A program made the position numbers and the translations under genes. A model generated the notes under the pieces. That model searched no databases. It saw only the letters and a list, made by a program, of their open reading frames with translations, and had not been told where the DNA came from. DNA of 64,000 nucleotides from Sphingomonas sp. 3P27F8 (GTDB taxonomy: Bacteria > Pseudomonadota > Alphaproteobacteria > Sphingomonadales > Sphingomonadaceae): positions 61,600-125,599 of the forward strand of contig NZ_SCNL01000013.1 of NCBI RefSeq assembly GCF_005502745.1. Direction: 5' to 3'. Positions 29,016 to 38,397 of this stretch are shown here, in pieces (position 1 is the first letter of the stretch; each line of letters begins with the position of its first letter).

Positions 29016-29440
29016 GCCGCATCATTTCCGTTGATCGTTTCGCCGAACCATAATCTGGCGTCCGGCCTGAACAGCAGCGCCGCCGCCGCGATGTAAAGCG
29101 CGGATACGACAATACCGAGGAGCACCGCGAACAGTGGCCCCCCCTTCAACAGCGTGAAAACATTGCCGGCGATGCCCAGCACCGAAAGCGCCGCGAACAC
29201 CACGACCACCCACTTCGCGGCGAGGCTGGGGCTGCGTGCGGTGAAATACCACAGGGTCAGCGAGATCACGATGCCCACCGCGAGTGATGCCGGCGCCAGC
29301 CATTGCAGGTTCGCCAGCGCCGGGCTTGCCGAAAGTTGCGCCGTCCTGCCCTTCCAGTTGACCGCGGAGGCGGCCAGGCCGAGCACGAAAGAGGCAAGAT
29401 ACAATTGCTCGTACCGGAGGATCGATGGTGGACGGCGCAT
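29012..29440 (-). CDS. Small multi-pass membrane protein of unknown function
   Basis: A 142-residue protein with four hydrophobic segments (around FVLGLAASAVNW, LAVGIVISLTLWYF, VVVVFAALSVLGIAG and VLLGIVVSALYIAAAALLF), so an inner-membrane location is likely. No motif of a known family was recognised. Its stop overlaps the RNase T2 start by four bases. It begins 57 bp after nadC, on the same strand. Confidence 0.7.
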   Translation of the reverse strand: MRRPPSILRYEQLYLASFVLGLAASAVNWKGRTAQLSASPALANLQWLAPASLAVGIVISLTLWYFTARSPSLAAKWVVVVFAALSVLGIAGNVFTLLKGGPLFAVLLGIVVSALYIAAAALLFRPDARLWFGETINGNDAA

Positions 29441-29497
29441 GATTGTTCCCCTTTTTCGCGGCGGAGGTTAGCGGCGGCAATCCCCCGCGCAAGCCAT

Positions 29498-30343
29498 TCA
29501 CGCCAGTGCGAAATCCAGCCCGATGTCCGCCGCCGGGGCCGATTGGGTGATCCGCCCGACACTGACATAGGTGACGCCGGTTTCCGCGATCGCGCGGATC
29601 GTCTCCAGCGTGACGCCGCCTGACGCTTCCACCGGCACGCGGCCGCCGATGAGCGTCACCGCGCCGCGCAGCATCGGCGGTGCCATATTATCCAGCAACA
29701 GATAGGTGGCACCAGCCGCGAGGGCCGGCTCGATCTGATCGATCCGATCGACCTCCACGATGATCTCCGCGATCGCCGCCGCCCTGGCGCGCGCCACCGC
29801 TTCGGCCACGCCGCCAGCCACCGCGACGTGATTATCCTTGATCATCGCCGCATCCCACAGGCCCATGCGGTGGTTCTTCGCGCCGCCCATGCGCGTCGCA
29901 TATTTTTCCAGCCGCCTTAGGCCCGGGATCGTCTTGCGCGTGTCTAGCAGGGTCGCGCCGGTGCCGGCAATGCGGTCGACATAGGCGCGCGTCAGCGTCG
30001 CTATTCCCGAAAGATGCTGCGCGGTGTTGAGCGCCGAGCGCTCCGCCGTGAGCATCGCGCGGGCGGCGCCCGCCAGCCGCATCAGCGGCGTGCCGCGCGC
30101 CACCTTCGTGCCATCGGCCACCAGCAACTCGATCGTGACCCCCGGATCGAGCGTGCGGAAGAAGGCCGCGGCGATTTCCAGCCCGGCGACGGTGATCGCA
30201 TCGCGCGTGGCCATCACCGCGCGAAAACGCGCCTCGGCCGGGATCACCGCATCGGAGGTGACATCGCCGTCGTGGCCCAGATCCTCCGCCAGTGTCGCGC
30301 GGACGAACGCATCGAGATCGAAGCCGTCGAGCGCGAAGGTCAC
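29498..30343 (-). CDS. nadC: Nicotinate-nucleotide pyrophosphorylase (carboxylating)
   Basis: A 281-residue enzyme that converts quinolinate and PRPP into nicotinate mononucleotide in NAD synthesis. Signatures are LAEDLGHDGDVTSDA, DTRKTIPGLRRLEKYA, GGAKNHRMGL and MIKDNHVA. The C-terminal block VEASGGVTLETIRAIAETGVTYVSVG is also present (quoted in part). The GTG at 30343 overlaps the stop of the SH3 gene by four bases and gives the canonical N-terminus. No nadA or nadB lies nearby. Confidence 0.95.
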   Translation of the reverse strand: MTFALDGFDLDAFVRATLAEDLGHDGDVTSDAVIPAEARFRAVMATRDAITVAGLEIAAAFFRTLDPGVTIELLVADGTKVARGTPLMRLAGAARAMLTAERSALNTAQHLSGIATLTRAYVDRIAGTGATLLDTRKTIPGLRRLEKYATRMGGAKNHRMGLWDAAMIKDNHVAVAGGVAEAVARARAAAIAEIIVEVDRIDQIEPALAAGATYLLLDNMAPPMLRGAVTLIGGRVPVEASGGVTLETIRAIAETGVTYVSVGRITQSAPAADIGLDFALA

Positions 30344-30828
30344 GGCAACGTCTCCTCGGGCGATACCCCCCACAGATGCCCGGTCTCGACGAAGCCCGCG
30401 CGTCCGGTCACGTCGAAGCGACACCAGCCGCCGCCGCACTGGCTGATGCGCCCCACGACGCCCGGCTCGGCCCGCCACACCACCTTTGCGCCAGCCGCCG
30501 GCTTCTCGCGCAGATCGGCGACCTCGCCTTGCACCAGCGCAGTTCGACGCTGGCTGACCATCTTGCCCTGCATCCAGCCCTGCACGCCCGCCGGATCCTC
30601 CACCTTGCGCCAGTCCTGGAAGCTATCCACGACCCGCACCGGCAGATCCGCGCGCACATAGAGCCATGTGGCGGGATAGGTGCGCCCCGGCCCGCTCCGC
30701 ATCCGCGCACGTGACGGCGCGAGCGACGCGAAATACGGCCCCTTCTTCGGCGGATCGGCCGCGATCGCCTCGCCCGCGATCAGCACACCCGCCATCATCA
30801 TGGCCAAGAACACCATCGGCGCCCGCAT
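30340..30828 (-). CDS. SH3 domain-containing exported protein
   Basis: A 162-residue protein with a signal peptide (MVFLAMMMAGVLIAGEAIA). A bacterial SH3-type region follows (MRSGPGRTYPATWLYVRADLPVRVVDSF and the DWRKVEDPAGVQGWMQGKMVSQRRTAL segment, quoted in part). SH3b proteins usually bind peptidoglycan or other envelope partners. The gene overlaps nadC by four bases. It is divergent from the 2-hydroxyacid dehydrogenase gene, about 100 bp away. Confidence 0.85.
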   Translation of the reverse strand: MRAPMVFLAMMMAGVLIAGEAIAADPPKKGPYFASLAPSRARMRSGPGRTYPATWLYVRADLPVRVVDSFQDWRKVEDPAGVQGWMQGKMVSQRRTALVQGEVADLREKPAAGAKVVWRAEPGVVGRISQCGGGWCRFDVTGRAGFVETGHLWGVSPEETLP

Positions 30829-30924
30829 CTCATTCCCCTTTTGCCGAAGCGATCCGACCTTTCACGCTTCGCTCGATCGATCAATCCCGTTGACGACAGC
30901 CAAGCCGTTCGCCAAGCCCCTTTC

Positions 30925-31923
30925 ATGGTCGAAACGCGTCGCTGCGCCAATCCGAAGGTGATCGTTACCCGCGAGCTGCCGGACGCGGTAATGGATCGGC
31001 TGGAGGCGCTGTTCGACACCGCCAACAATCGCAGCGATCGCGCGATGACCCGCGCGCAACTGGCCACAGCAATGGCCGACTGCGACGTGCTGGTGCCGAC
31101 GATGACCGACACGATCGATGCCGATCTGATCGCGGGCGCGGGTGAGCGGCTCAAGCTGATCGCGAATTTCGGCGCGGGCGTGAACCATATCGATCTGAAG
31201 GCAGCGCGCGCGCGCGGCATCATCGTCACCAACACTCCCGGCGTGCTGACCGAGGACACCGCCGACATGACGCTGGCACTGATTCTCTCGGTGCCCCGCC
31301 GGCTGGCGGAAGGCGAGAAGCTGGTGCGATCCGGCCAGTGGACGGGCTGGAGCCCCGGCGGAATGCTCGGCCACCGCATCGGCGGCAAGGCGCTGGGCAT
31401 CGTCGGCATGGGGCGGATCGGCCAGGCGGTGGCGCGGCGCGCCCGCGCCTTCGGCCTCTCGATCCACTATCATAACCGTCACCGCTTGCCGAAGGTGGTG
31501 GAGGCCGAATTCGGCGCGCAATGGCACCCCAATCTCGATGAGATGCTCGGCGCGATCGATGTTCTGACGATCCACACGCCGCTCAACGACGACAGCCGCG
31601 ATCTGCTCGACGCACGCCGCATCGCGCTGATGCAGCCGCACGTCTATCTCATCAATACCAGTCGCGGCGGCGTGGTGGATGAGGATGCGATGGTCGCGGC
31701 GCTGGAACAGGGCCTGCTTGCCGGCGCCGGGCTGGACGTGTGGCGACACGAGCCGGAGATCGATCCGCGCCTGCTCGCCCTGTCCAATGTCGTGATGACC
31801 CCGCACATGGGTTCGGCCACCTATGAGGGGCGCGCGGCGACCGGTGAGAAGGTAATCGCGAATATACGCATGTGGGCGGATGGTCACCGCCCGCCCGATC
31901 AGGTGCTGGAGGGCTGGGCCTAA
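30925..31923 (+). CDS. D-isomer-specific 2-hydroxyacid dehydrogenase
   Basis: A 332-residue NAD(P)-dependent dehydrogenase of the glyoxylate/hydroxypyruvate reductase type. The Rossmann motif is GIVGMGRIGQAVARRA (about 153-168). The catalytic residues sit in NTSRGGVVDEDAM (Arg), HEPEID (Glu) and TPHMGSAT (His). The ATG at 30925 is preferred to a TTG at 30841 because it opens the conserved domain. Substrate is probably glycerate/glyoxylate, but this is not certain. It ends overlapping a small opposing gene by four bases. Confidence 0.93.
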   Translation: MVETRRCANPKVIVTRELPDAVMDRLEALFDTANNRSDRAMTRAQLATAMADCDVLVPTMTDTIDADLIAGAGERLKLIANFGAGVNHIDLKAARARGIIVTNTPGVLTEDTADMTLALILSVPRRLAEGEKLVRSGQWTGWSPGGMLGHRIGGKALGIVGMGRIGQAVARRARAFGLSIHYHNRHRLPKVVEAEFGAQWHPNLDEMLGAIDVLTIHTPLNDDSRDLLDARRIALMQPHVYLINTSRGGVVDEDAMVAALEQGLLAGAGLDVWRHEPEIDPRLLALSNVVMTPHMGSATYEGRAATGEKVIANIRMWADGHRPPDQVLEGWA

Positions 31924-32099
31924 GCCGCCGCCGCCCGGTTCTCGCCATTCATCGCGGCGACGAAGCGACGGCAATGCAGCCGGCAGAGCTCGTCATGGCT
32001 GGCCGAGGCGTCGGCGCTTGGCGTGCGAATGGCGTGAACCGCCTCCTGATAGGCGCGGCGGCTGTGATAGGTGCGATCCGGGCTCAGGTGCGGGCTCAT
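31920..32099 (-). CDS. Small hypothetical protein
   Basis: A 59-residue, basic, histidine- and arginine-rich protein (SPHLSPDRTYHSRRAYQEAV and CRLHCRRFVAAM). An AGGAAA ribosome site stands before the ATG at 32099. The sequence has a low-complexity alanine tail. It overlaps the dehydrogenase end tail-to-tail by four bases. It has no recognised domain; the conserved-looking opening and ribosome site support expression, but it could be spurious. Confidence 0.45.
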   Translation of the reverse strand: MSPHLSPDRTYHSRRAYQEAVHAIRTPSADASASHDELCRLHCRRFVAAMNGENRAAAA

Positions 32100-32232
32100 C
32101 TCGAATTTCCTTTCGATGACCCCTCGGTGCATAGTTGCCGATTGCTGCACCAGCATGTCCGCGCTGTTACGTTGCGGAACAATCTCCCTCGGCGTGGCCG
32201 CAGATCCTGCAGCTCCGCCGCATGTGAGAAAC

Positions 32233-33636
32233 TCAATCCCCCGTCAGGATGCGATCGACGAGTTGCTTCACCGTCGGCACGAAACCGTTCGAATAGAACG
32301 GGTCACGCCTGAAATTGAACGCGGCGTGGCCGGCGAACATCAGATTCTGCTCGGTATCGCCGCCGTGCGCGATCTCCTGCAACGTCTTCTGGATGCAGAA
32401 ACTGCGCGGATCGGCCAGGCGCCCGGTGGAATTGGTGTCTGTATCGGCCCAGCTCGAGAACAGGCACTGGCTGAGGCAGCCCATACAATCGGCCTGATCC
32501 TTGCGGATCTCGGTTTTCTCGCCCGGCGTCACGAAGACGAGCGTATTGTCCGGCGTCTTCAGCGCGTCGGTGAAGCCAGCGCCGAACCATTCGCGTGCGC
32601 GCAGCAGATCGTTGCGCGTCACCCAGAAATTCCTGCCCTTCACGCCAACGTCGAGCTGGAAGACGTGATCCCCGGCTTCCTGCGTGGAAAAGGCGATCTG
32701 CCGGTCGGAGCGCGCCTCGAGGTGGCGCAGGAACGGATTGCGCACGGCGGACGAATAGAAGCCGGTCGGGGAAAAGCGATGCAGGAGGACATCGCCCTCC
32801 TCGATCGTCATCAGCCGTTCCTTCCAGCCTTCCGGGATCGGGCTTTCCTTGGTCAACAGCGGGCGCGTGCCATATTGAAAGGCGATCTGGCCTAGCTCGG
32901 GATTGTCGATCCAGTCACTCCAGTCGCGCAGATACCAGACGCCGCCGGCCATCACGATCGGCGTCGAATCCGGGATGCCGCCCTCGCGCATCGTTTCGCG
33001 CAGCGCCTTCACACGGGGATAGGGATCTTCCGGCTTCAGCGGATCTTCGGCGTTCGACAGACCGTTGTGCCCGCCGGCGAGCCACGGATCCTCGTACACC
33101 ACCGCACCCAGGAGATGCGCGACCTTTGAATAGGCGCGCTTCCACAATGCGCGAAAGGCACGCGCGGAGGAGACGATCGGCAGATAATTCACATCGTACG
33201 ACGCCGCGATCTCACTCAGCTTGTACGGCATGCCCGCGCCGCAGGTGACGCCCGCCACCATGCCGCGCGTCCGTTCGAGCACACCGGTCAGCACGCGTTG
33301 CGCGCCGCCCATTTCCCATAATACGTTGATGTTGATCGCGCCCTTGCCGCCGGCGATCTCGAACGCGCGGCGCACCTGCTGCACGGCGCCTTCCACGGCA
33401 TAAGCGATCAGTTCCTCGTGCCGCTCGCGCCGGGTGAGCGCCTTGTAGACCTGCGGAATGATCTTTCCCTCAGGATCATAGCTGTCGGCGTTGACGGCCG
33501 AGACGGTGCCGATGCCGCCGGCCGCCGCCCACGCGCCGGCCGAAGCGTGATTGGTTGCCGCAACGCCTTTTCCGCCCTCGACGAGCGGCCACACCTCGCG
33601 GCCGTTGTAGACGATCGGCTTCAGACCCTTGAACAC
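32233..33636 (-). CDS. Flavin-dependent nitronate monooxygenase/2-nitropropane dioxygenase family protein with C-terminal cysteine motif
   Basis: A 467-residue TIM-barrel flavoprotein of the NPD family: GGAQRVLTGVLE, TCGAGMPYKLSE, VSSARAFRALWKRA and VMAGGVWYLRDW fit the flavin-binding barrel. The C-terminal 90 residues carry a cysteine cluster CMGCLSQC (384-391), with another Cys at about 414, that may bind a metal or iron-sulphur centre; this sets it apart from simple nitronate monooxygenases. It starts with GTG at 33636 behind an AAAGGTG ribosome site. Electron partner and substrate are unknown. Confidence 0.8.
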   Translation of the reverse strand: MFKGLKPIVYNGREVWPLVEGGKGVAATNHASAGAWAAAGGIGTVSAVNADSYDPEGKIIPQVYKALTRRERHEELIAYAVEGAVQQVRRAFEIAGGKGAININVLWEMGGAQRVLTGVLERTRGMVAGVTCGAGMPYKLSEIAASYDVNYLPIVSSARAFRALWKRAYSKVAHLLGAVVYEDPWLAGGHNGLSNAEDPLKPEDPYPRVKALRETMREGGIPDSTPIVMAGGVWYLRDWSDWIDNPELGQIAFQYGTRPLLTKESPIPEGWKERLMTIEEGDVLLHRFSPTGFYSSAVRNPFLRHLEARSDRQIAFSTQEAGDHVFQLDVGVKGRNFWVTRNDLLRAREWFGAGFTDALKTPDNTLVFVTPGEKTEIRKDQADCMGCLSQCLFSSWADTDTNSTGRLADPRSFCIQKTLQEIAHGGDTEQNLMFAGHAAFNFRRDPFYSNGFVPTVKQLVDRILTGD

Positions 33637-33719
33637 GGCTATTCGACACCTTTCGGACGTATTTTCATTCGCTATAACGCAAGAGCGCGGGGATGCGAGT
33701 AAATTGCGTTGCGCGTCGC

Positions 33720-34859
33720 TCAGCCGCCAAGCGCGCCCGGCCGGCCGATCGCTTCCTCATAGAGCGCGGTATAGCGCGCGATCATCACGCTTTCATCATA
33801 TTGGGCGCGCGCCTTCGCCTGATTCGCCGCGCCCACCGCCGCGCGCAACGCCGCGTCCCGCAGCAGCGGCTGCATCGCGTCGCGCAGTTGCACCTCGGTC
33901 GCCTGCGCGGCGATGAAGGGCAGATTTTCGGCCGCCACCATCCGCGCCACATCGCCCACCGGGGTCGAGACAATTGGCAAACCGGCGGCCATCGCCTCCA
34001 TCACCGAGATCGGAAGCTGCTCGGAACGCGAGGAAAGCGCGAGCAGATCGAAATGCCGCATATACCGATACGGGCGATCCACGAACCCCGGCATCACCAG
34101 CCGGTCGTCGATCCCCATCGCCAGCGCCTGCCGCTCGATCGCGGCCCGTTCCGGCCCCTCGCCAACGATCACGAGCCGGTATTTGCCTGCCAGCCCGCCG
34201 ACCGCGCGGACGAGCGCCGGCAAATCCTTCACCGCGCGCAGGCCCGCGACGGTGCCGATCACCACCTCCTTCGGCTTGCGGGTGAAGCCGGGGATCGCGT
34301 TCGGCTCGGGCGCGCGGGAATAGGCCATGGTGGCGATCCCGTTGACGATACGGTGCACCTTGCCGCGCGGCTGCTTCCACGCCTCCAGCGCGATCCGCTC
34401 CAGCGTTTCCGAAGGCACCGCCAGCGCATGCGCGGCACCAAGCGCGAGGCGGCGGTAGAGGTTGCGCTCTCGCTTCAGCCCGCCCGCCTCATCCTCGTTG
34501 AAGCCATCCTCGTGGTGGACAAGCGGCGGCACGCCCCTGCCGAACACGCGCCGCGCCATCGATCCGTCGATCGCGCCCCAGTTATAGCTTAGCACCAGAT
34601 CGAACCCGCGCATGTAGCGCGCAATCGCCTCGTAGCGCTTTACCGATGGCTTGCCCGTCAGCGGTGGCGGGCTCTGCGCGATCTCATAGGCGACGCCCGT
34701 TTCGATCTGGTCGCGTGCGCCGTAATGCCCGTCCATCGACGACACGATCACATGGCGCGCGCGATCCCCGAAGGCGTTCATCAGCCGCACCGCGCGCGCC
34801 TCCTTTCCGCCGAGATCGAAGGTGGAATGGAGGTGGAGAATGCGGATCGGCCCAGCCAT
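33720..34859 (-). CDS. GT4-type glycosyltransferase
   Basis: A 379-residue GT-B fold enzyme. The N-terminal part opens ILHLHSTFDLGGKEARAVRL, and the C-terminal half contains IGTVAGLRAVKDLPALVRAV and the nucleotide-sugar site LALSSRSEQLPISVMEAMAAGLPIV, ending GDVARMV. It is cytosolic and membrane-associated in most members and transfers sugars from nucleotide donors to lipid or glycan acceptors. The ATG at 34859 is preferred over a start 87 bases upstream. It is the last gene of a minus-strand cluster with a GH130 enzyme and an alpha/beta hydrolase. Confidence 0.88.
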   Translation of the reverse strand: MAGPIRILHLHSTFDLGGKEARAVRLMNAFGDRARHVIVSSMDGHYGARDQIETGVAYEIAQSPPPLTGKPSVKRYEAIARYMRGFDLVLSYNWGAIDGSMARRVFGRGVPPLVHHEDGFNEDEAGGLKRERNLYRRLALGAAHALAVPSETLERIALEAWKQPRGKVHRIVNGIATMAYSRAPEPNAIPGFTRKPKEVVIGTVAGLRAVKDLPALVRAVGGLAGKYRLVIVGEGPERAAIERQALAMGIDDRLVMPGFVDRPYRYMRHFDLLALSSRSEQLPISVMEAMAAGLPIVSTPVGDVARMVAAENLPFIAAQATEVQLRDAMQPLLRDAALRAAVGAANQAKARAQYDESVMIARYTALYEEAIGRPGALGG

Positions 34860-34906
34860 GCTCGCGCCCCTACCCCATCCACTCCGCAAACGGGAGAGGC
34901 CTGCGC

Positions 34907-36022
34907 CTAGCCGATCACCCCCTTCGGCACATGCGTGATCCGGCACGCGAGGTCAGCCTCGCCGCTCGCCACCACCCAATGATCGCCACCATCGGCGATG
35001 CCCGTCGTGAAGACGATGTTGTCGAGATACATCTGGTCGCTGATCGGATCGGTGAGCGCGGAATTCGGCTCGATCAGCGGCGCGCTGCCGCTGGCGATGA
35101 TCCGCCAGGGCTCGTCCCGGTCCAGCAGCGTCCAATACGTCCGATAGATGCCGACCATGCCGTGCGGCTCCACGCCATGCCACAGCGTGAGCCAGCCGGC
35201 GTCCGTCCTGATCGGTGGCGCCCCGCCCCCCATTCGCGCGCTGGCGACGGTGGCGGCATGCGGGCGGATGCCGGGATGCTCGCTCGGCTTCCAGTGCAGC
35301 GCATCGGGCGAACTGGCGAGGTTTATCGATGGCCCCGCGCGCCATTCGCTATCGGGCGGATAGGCGAAGTAGAGTTCGCCCAGCGGCCGGGTCTGCGCCC
35401 AGTATTTTCCGTGGATCAGCCCCTCGAAGATCAGCATGTCCTTATTCTGGTGATCGAGCACGATGCCCTCCAGCGTCCAGTCCAGTGCATCGTCGCTGGT
35501 GTAGAGCGCGGTCGCCAGCCGCTCCGGGCTGACGGAGCAGGCGGTCATCAGATATCGATCGCCCACGCGGCTGATGCGCGGATCCTCCACGCCATAGCAT
35601 TGCCACGGCGCGCGCGGGGCGATCGCGCGATCGTAGTGCACGGCCAAGACGCGCCGCCCGTCCGCATCCAGCTCGACCGGCAACAGCCATGAGAGCGAGG
35701 TCAGCGCGATCACCCGCCACCCGCCGCCGCGCATCGCCACGACGCGGGGATCGGCGATGTCGACCAGTTGCAGCGGCCAGTGATCGAGCCGGCAACCCGC
35801 ACCGTCCCATCGCATCGAACGGACCTGGCCGTTCACGATCGGCTCTTTCAGCGCCTCCGCCACGCGCACCATCAGCAACAGATTGCCGTTGGCAAGCCGC
35901 GTCATCCCCGGATTGAACGCCCCCAGCACATAGGTTTCCGCGTCGACCCGCCCCGCGAGCGGCGAACGCGCGAGATCGACGTCGGCGGGGGCGAATATCA
36001 GATGGTCGAGCGGAAAGGTCAT
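34907..36022 (-). CDS. GH130 family glycoside phosphorylase/hydrolase-like protein
   Basis: A 371-residue five-bladed propeller protein. The GH130 signatures FNPGMTRLANGNLLLMVRV (36-54) and GVEDPRISRVGDRYLM (144-159) are present, and the late ASGEADLACRI replaces the usual Y-GAAD pattern. GH130 members split beta-mannosides by phosphorolysis or, in some clades, hydrolysis. Without a signal peptide it is probably cytosolic. It lies between the GT4 gene (47-bp gap) and an alpha/beta hydrolase (31-bp gap) on the same strand, so it likely serves a glycan assembly or turnover unit. The preferred ATG is at 36022. Confidence 0.82.
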   Translation of the reverse strand: MTFPLDHLIFAPADVDLARSPLAGRVDAETYVLGAFNPGMTRLANGNLLLMVRVAEALKEPIVNGQVRSMRWDGAGCRLDHWPLQLVDIADPRVVAMRGGGWRVIALTSLSWLLPVELDADGRRVLAVHYDRAIAPRAPWQCYGVEDPRISRVGDRYLMTACSVSPERLATALYTSDDALDWTLEGIVLDHQNKDMLIFEGLIHGKYWAQTRPLGELYFAYPPDSEWRAGPSINLASSPDALHWKPSEHPGIRPHAATVASARMGGGAPPIRTDAGWLTLWHGVEPHGMVGIYRTYWTLLDRDEPWRIIASGSAPLIEPNSALTDPISDQMYLDNIVFTTGIADGGDHWVVASGEADLACRITHVPKGVIG

Positions 36023-36053
36023 GATGGCTCCGGCAATGCACCGGAACGACGCC

Positions 36054-36929
36054 TCACGCCCGTGCCGGTTCCCGATCGGCTTGGGCAAGCAGCCGGAGGA
36101 TCGCGTCATCCACCCCCGCCTCGTCGAGCGTCGGCGCATGGCCGATGCCCGGCACCGTCAGCAGCGCCGCCCCCGGCATCGTCTCGATCATCCGCGCCGC
36201 CGTGGCTTCGGAAAGGATATCGGAAGTGCCGCCACGCACCACCAGCACCGGCACGTCGCCCAGCGCGGCAAGCGCACGCCACATGTCCGGCCCCGCTTCC
36301 GCGCCCGGCACACGAAACGGCTCGGCGATCTTCAGATCATAGTCGAGCACGATCCGCCCGGCGTTGTTCAGGCGATACAGCCGCTTGGCCATCGCGAGCC
36401 ACGCCTCGATCGGCCAGGCGGGATAGACATCGGCATTCGATTCCGCGAGCGCGCGCGCCGCGTGCATCCACGTCGGGAACACGCTCGGCTTGCCGACATA
36501 GCTGCGGATACGCGCCAGCCCGTCGGCATCGATCTCCGGCCCGACATCGTTGAGCACCGCGCCGGCGATGCGCCCGGGCAGCATGGCGGCGAGCAGCATC
36601 GTCACGATCCCGCCCAGGGACGTGCCGATCGAAACGAAACGCCCGATGCCCGCTTCGTCGATCAGCGCGGCAACGTCCTGCGCATAGGTGAGCGGGCCAT
36701 AGCTCATCGGATCCTTGGCGTAGGCACTCTCGCCGCGCCCGCGAAACTCGATCGCGATCACGCGCCGCGTTCCGCAAAGCCGCTCCGCCAGCGCCGCATA
36801 ATCGCGCGCGTTGCGGGTAAGGCCCGGCATGCACAGCACCGGCAGCGCAGCCGGATCGCCCGGATAATCGCGCGCATGAAGGCGGAGGCCATCCTTCGAC
36901 CACCAATACAGATCCTGATAGGCGGCCAT
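36054..36929 (-). CDS. Alpha/beta fold hydrolase
   Basis: A 291-residue esterase-like protein. The opening DGLRLHARDYPGD and the oxyanion region PVLCMPGLTRNARDY are typical of the alpha/beta hydrolase fold; the nucleophile is in SIGTSLGG, and the late histidine is in GIGHAPTLDE. No signal peptide is visible, so it is presumably cytosolic. It is upstream of the GH130 gene. Substrate unknown. It diverges from the SelO gene across a 37-bp gap. Confidence 0.88.
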   Translation of the reverse strand: MAAYQDLYWWSKDGLRLHARDYPGDPAALPVLCMPGLTRNARDYAALAERLCGTRRVIAIEFRGRGESAYAKDPMSYGPLTYAQDVAALIDEAGIGRFVSIGTSLGGIVTMLLAAMLPGRIAGAVLNDVGPEIDADGLARIRSYVGKPSVFPTWMHAARALAESNADVYPAWPIEAWLAMAKRLYRLNNAGRIVLDYDLKIAEPFRVPGAEAGPDMWRALAALGDVPVLVVRGGTSDILSEATAARMIETMPGAALLTVPGIGHAPTLDEAGVDDAILRLLAQADREPARA

Positions 36930-36966
36930 GCTTGAACCTTTGCTGCGATGCACCCCATATCGCCGG

Positions 36967-38325
36967 ATGCCCTTCGACCCGCAAGCGTATCGACCGGAAG
37001 CCGCGCTCCTTTCGCTGGGAGATGCCTTTTACGATCCCGTCGCGGCGGCGGATTTTCCCGAAACACGGCTGCGCTTCCGCAACGATCGCGCCGCGCGCGA
37101 GGTGGGGCTGGGCATGCTCACCGACGCCGAATGGATCGCCCATTTCGGCAGATTCGCGCCGCTGCCCGGCTCGCTGCCGCAGCCGCTCGCGCTGCGCTAT
37201 CACGGCCATCAGTTCCGCGTTTACAACCCGGAGATCGGCGACGGGCGGGGCTTCACCTTCGCGCAGCTTCGCGATGGCACGGGCAGGCTTCTCGACCTCG
37301 GCACCAAAGGGTCGGGGCAGACGCCGTGGAGCCGCTTCGGAGACGGGCGCCTGACGCTGAAGGGCGGCGTGCGCGAAATCCTGGCGAGCGAGATGCTGGA
37401 GGCGCTGAACGTCCCCACGTCGCGCACCTTCTCGCTGATCGAGACGGGCGAGGCGCTCCAGCGCAACGACGAGCCTTCCCCCACCCGCTCGGCGGTGCTG
37501 GTCCGGCTGAGCCACAGTCATATCCGCATCGGCACGTTCCAGCGGCTCGCCTATCAGCGCGACGAGGGCGCGATGCGGCGGCTGGTCAGCTACGTCCTGC
37601 GCGAGCTTTACGGCGAGGACAGCGACGATCCCCTTCGCCTGCTCGACCTGGTCATCACGCGCACCGCGACGCTCGCCGCGCGCTATATGGCCGCGGGCTT
37701 CGTCCATGGCGTGCTCAATTCGGACAATATCAACCTCACGGGCGAAAGCTTCGATTACGGCCCATGGCGGTTCGCGGAGACCTGGGATCCCGGCTTCACC
37801 GCCGCTTATTTCGATCACGCCAATCTATACGCCTTCGGCCGCCAGCCGGAGGCGATCCACTGGGACGTGATGCAGCTGGCGATCTCGCTGCGGCTGCTGG
37901 TGGAGGCGGAGCCGATGATCGCGCTGCTCGACAAGTTCGGTGATCGCTACCAGCCCGCTATTACCGCAGCGATGCTATGGCGACTTGGCCGCACATCGAT
38001 CGACCCGGCGACTGATCGCGCCCTCGTTCAGTCAATCGAACGCGCCCTGCGCACCAGCCGCACCGCGGTCGATCGTTTCTTCTTTGACGCTTTCGCACAG
38101 GAACTGCCCCCCGAATATGGCCCGGAATGGGACGATTCACGCGCCTTGCTGGCGCGCCATGCGTTTCGTTCGTCGCGCACGCATGGCTATTGGCGCGGCG
38201 GGCCATGCGCGATGCTGATCGACGAAGTGGAGGCGATCTGGTCACGCATCGCCGAAGCGGATGACTGGTCGGCGCTCGACGCCAAGGTGTCGCACATAAG
38301 GGAAATGGGGGAAGCGCTGGCGTAG
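36967..38325 (+). CDS. selO: SelO/YdiU family protein adenylyltransferase
   Basis: A 452-residue pseudokinase-fold enzyme that transfers AMP from ATP to protein targets and has a role in oxidative stress. The lysine-bearing LLDLGTKGSGQTPWSRFGDGRLTLKGG segment (quoted in part) and the HGVLNSDNINLTGESFDYGP metal/nucleotide region match the family. Residues YHGHQFRVYNP precede it. The ATG at 36967 gives the family N-terminus; an upstream start at 36928 overlaps the neighbouring gene. Length is slightly shorter than E. coli SelO (478). Confidence 0.93.
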   Translation: MPFDPQAYRPEAALLSLGDAFYDPVAAADFPETRLRFRNDRAAREVGLGMLTDAEWIAHFGRFAPLPGSLPQPLALRYHGHQFRVYNPEIGDGRGFTFAQLRDGTGRLLDLGTKGSGQTPWSRFGDGRLTLKGGVREILASEMLEALNVPTSRTFSLIETGEALQRNDEPSPTRSAVLVRLSHSHIRIGTFQRLAYQRDEGAMRRLVSYVLRELYGEDSDDPLRLLDLVITRTATLAARYMAAGFVHGVLNSDNINLTGESFDYGPWRFAETWDPGFTAAYFDHANLYAFGRQPEAIHWDVMQLAISLRLLVEAEPMIALLDKFGDRYQPAITAAMLWRLGRTSIDPATDRALVQSIERALRTSRTAVDRFFFDAFAQELPPEYGPEWDDSRALLARHAFRSSRTHGYWRGGPCAMLIDEVEAIWSRIAEADDWSALDAKVSHIREMGEALA

Positions 38326-38397
38326 CTTGTCGAATGCCGCAGATATTCTCTACACTCGATGGCGGGATCGCGCGCGATCGCTGGGGGGATGATTACG

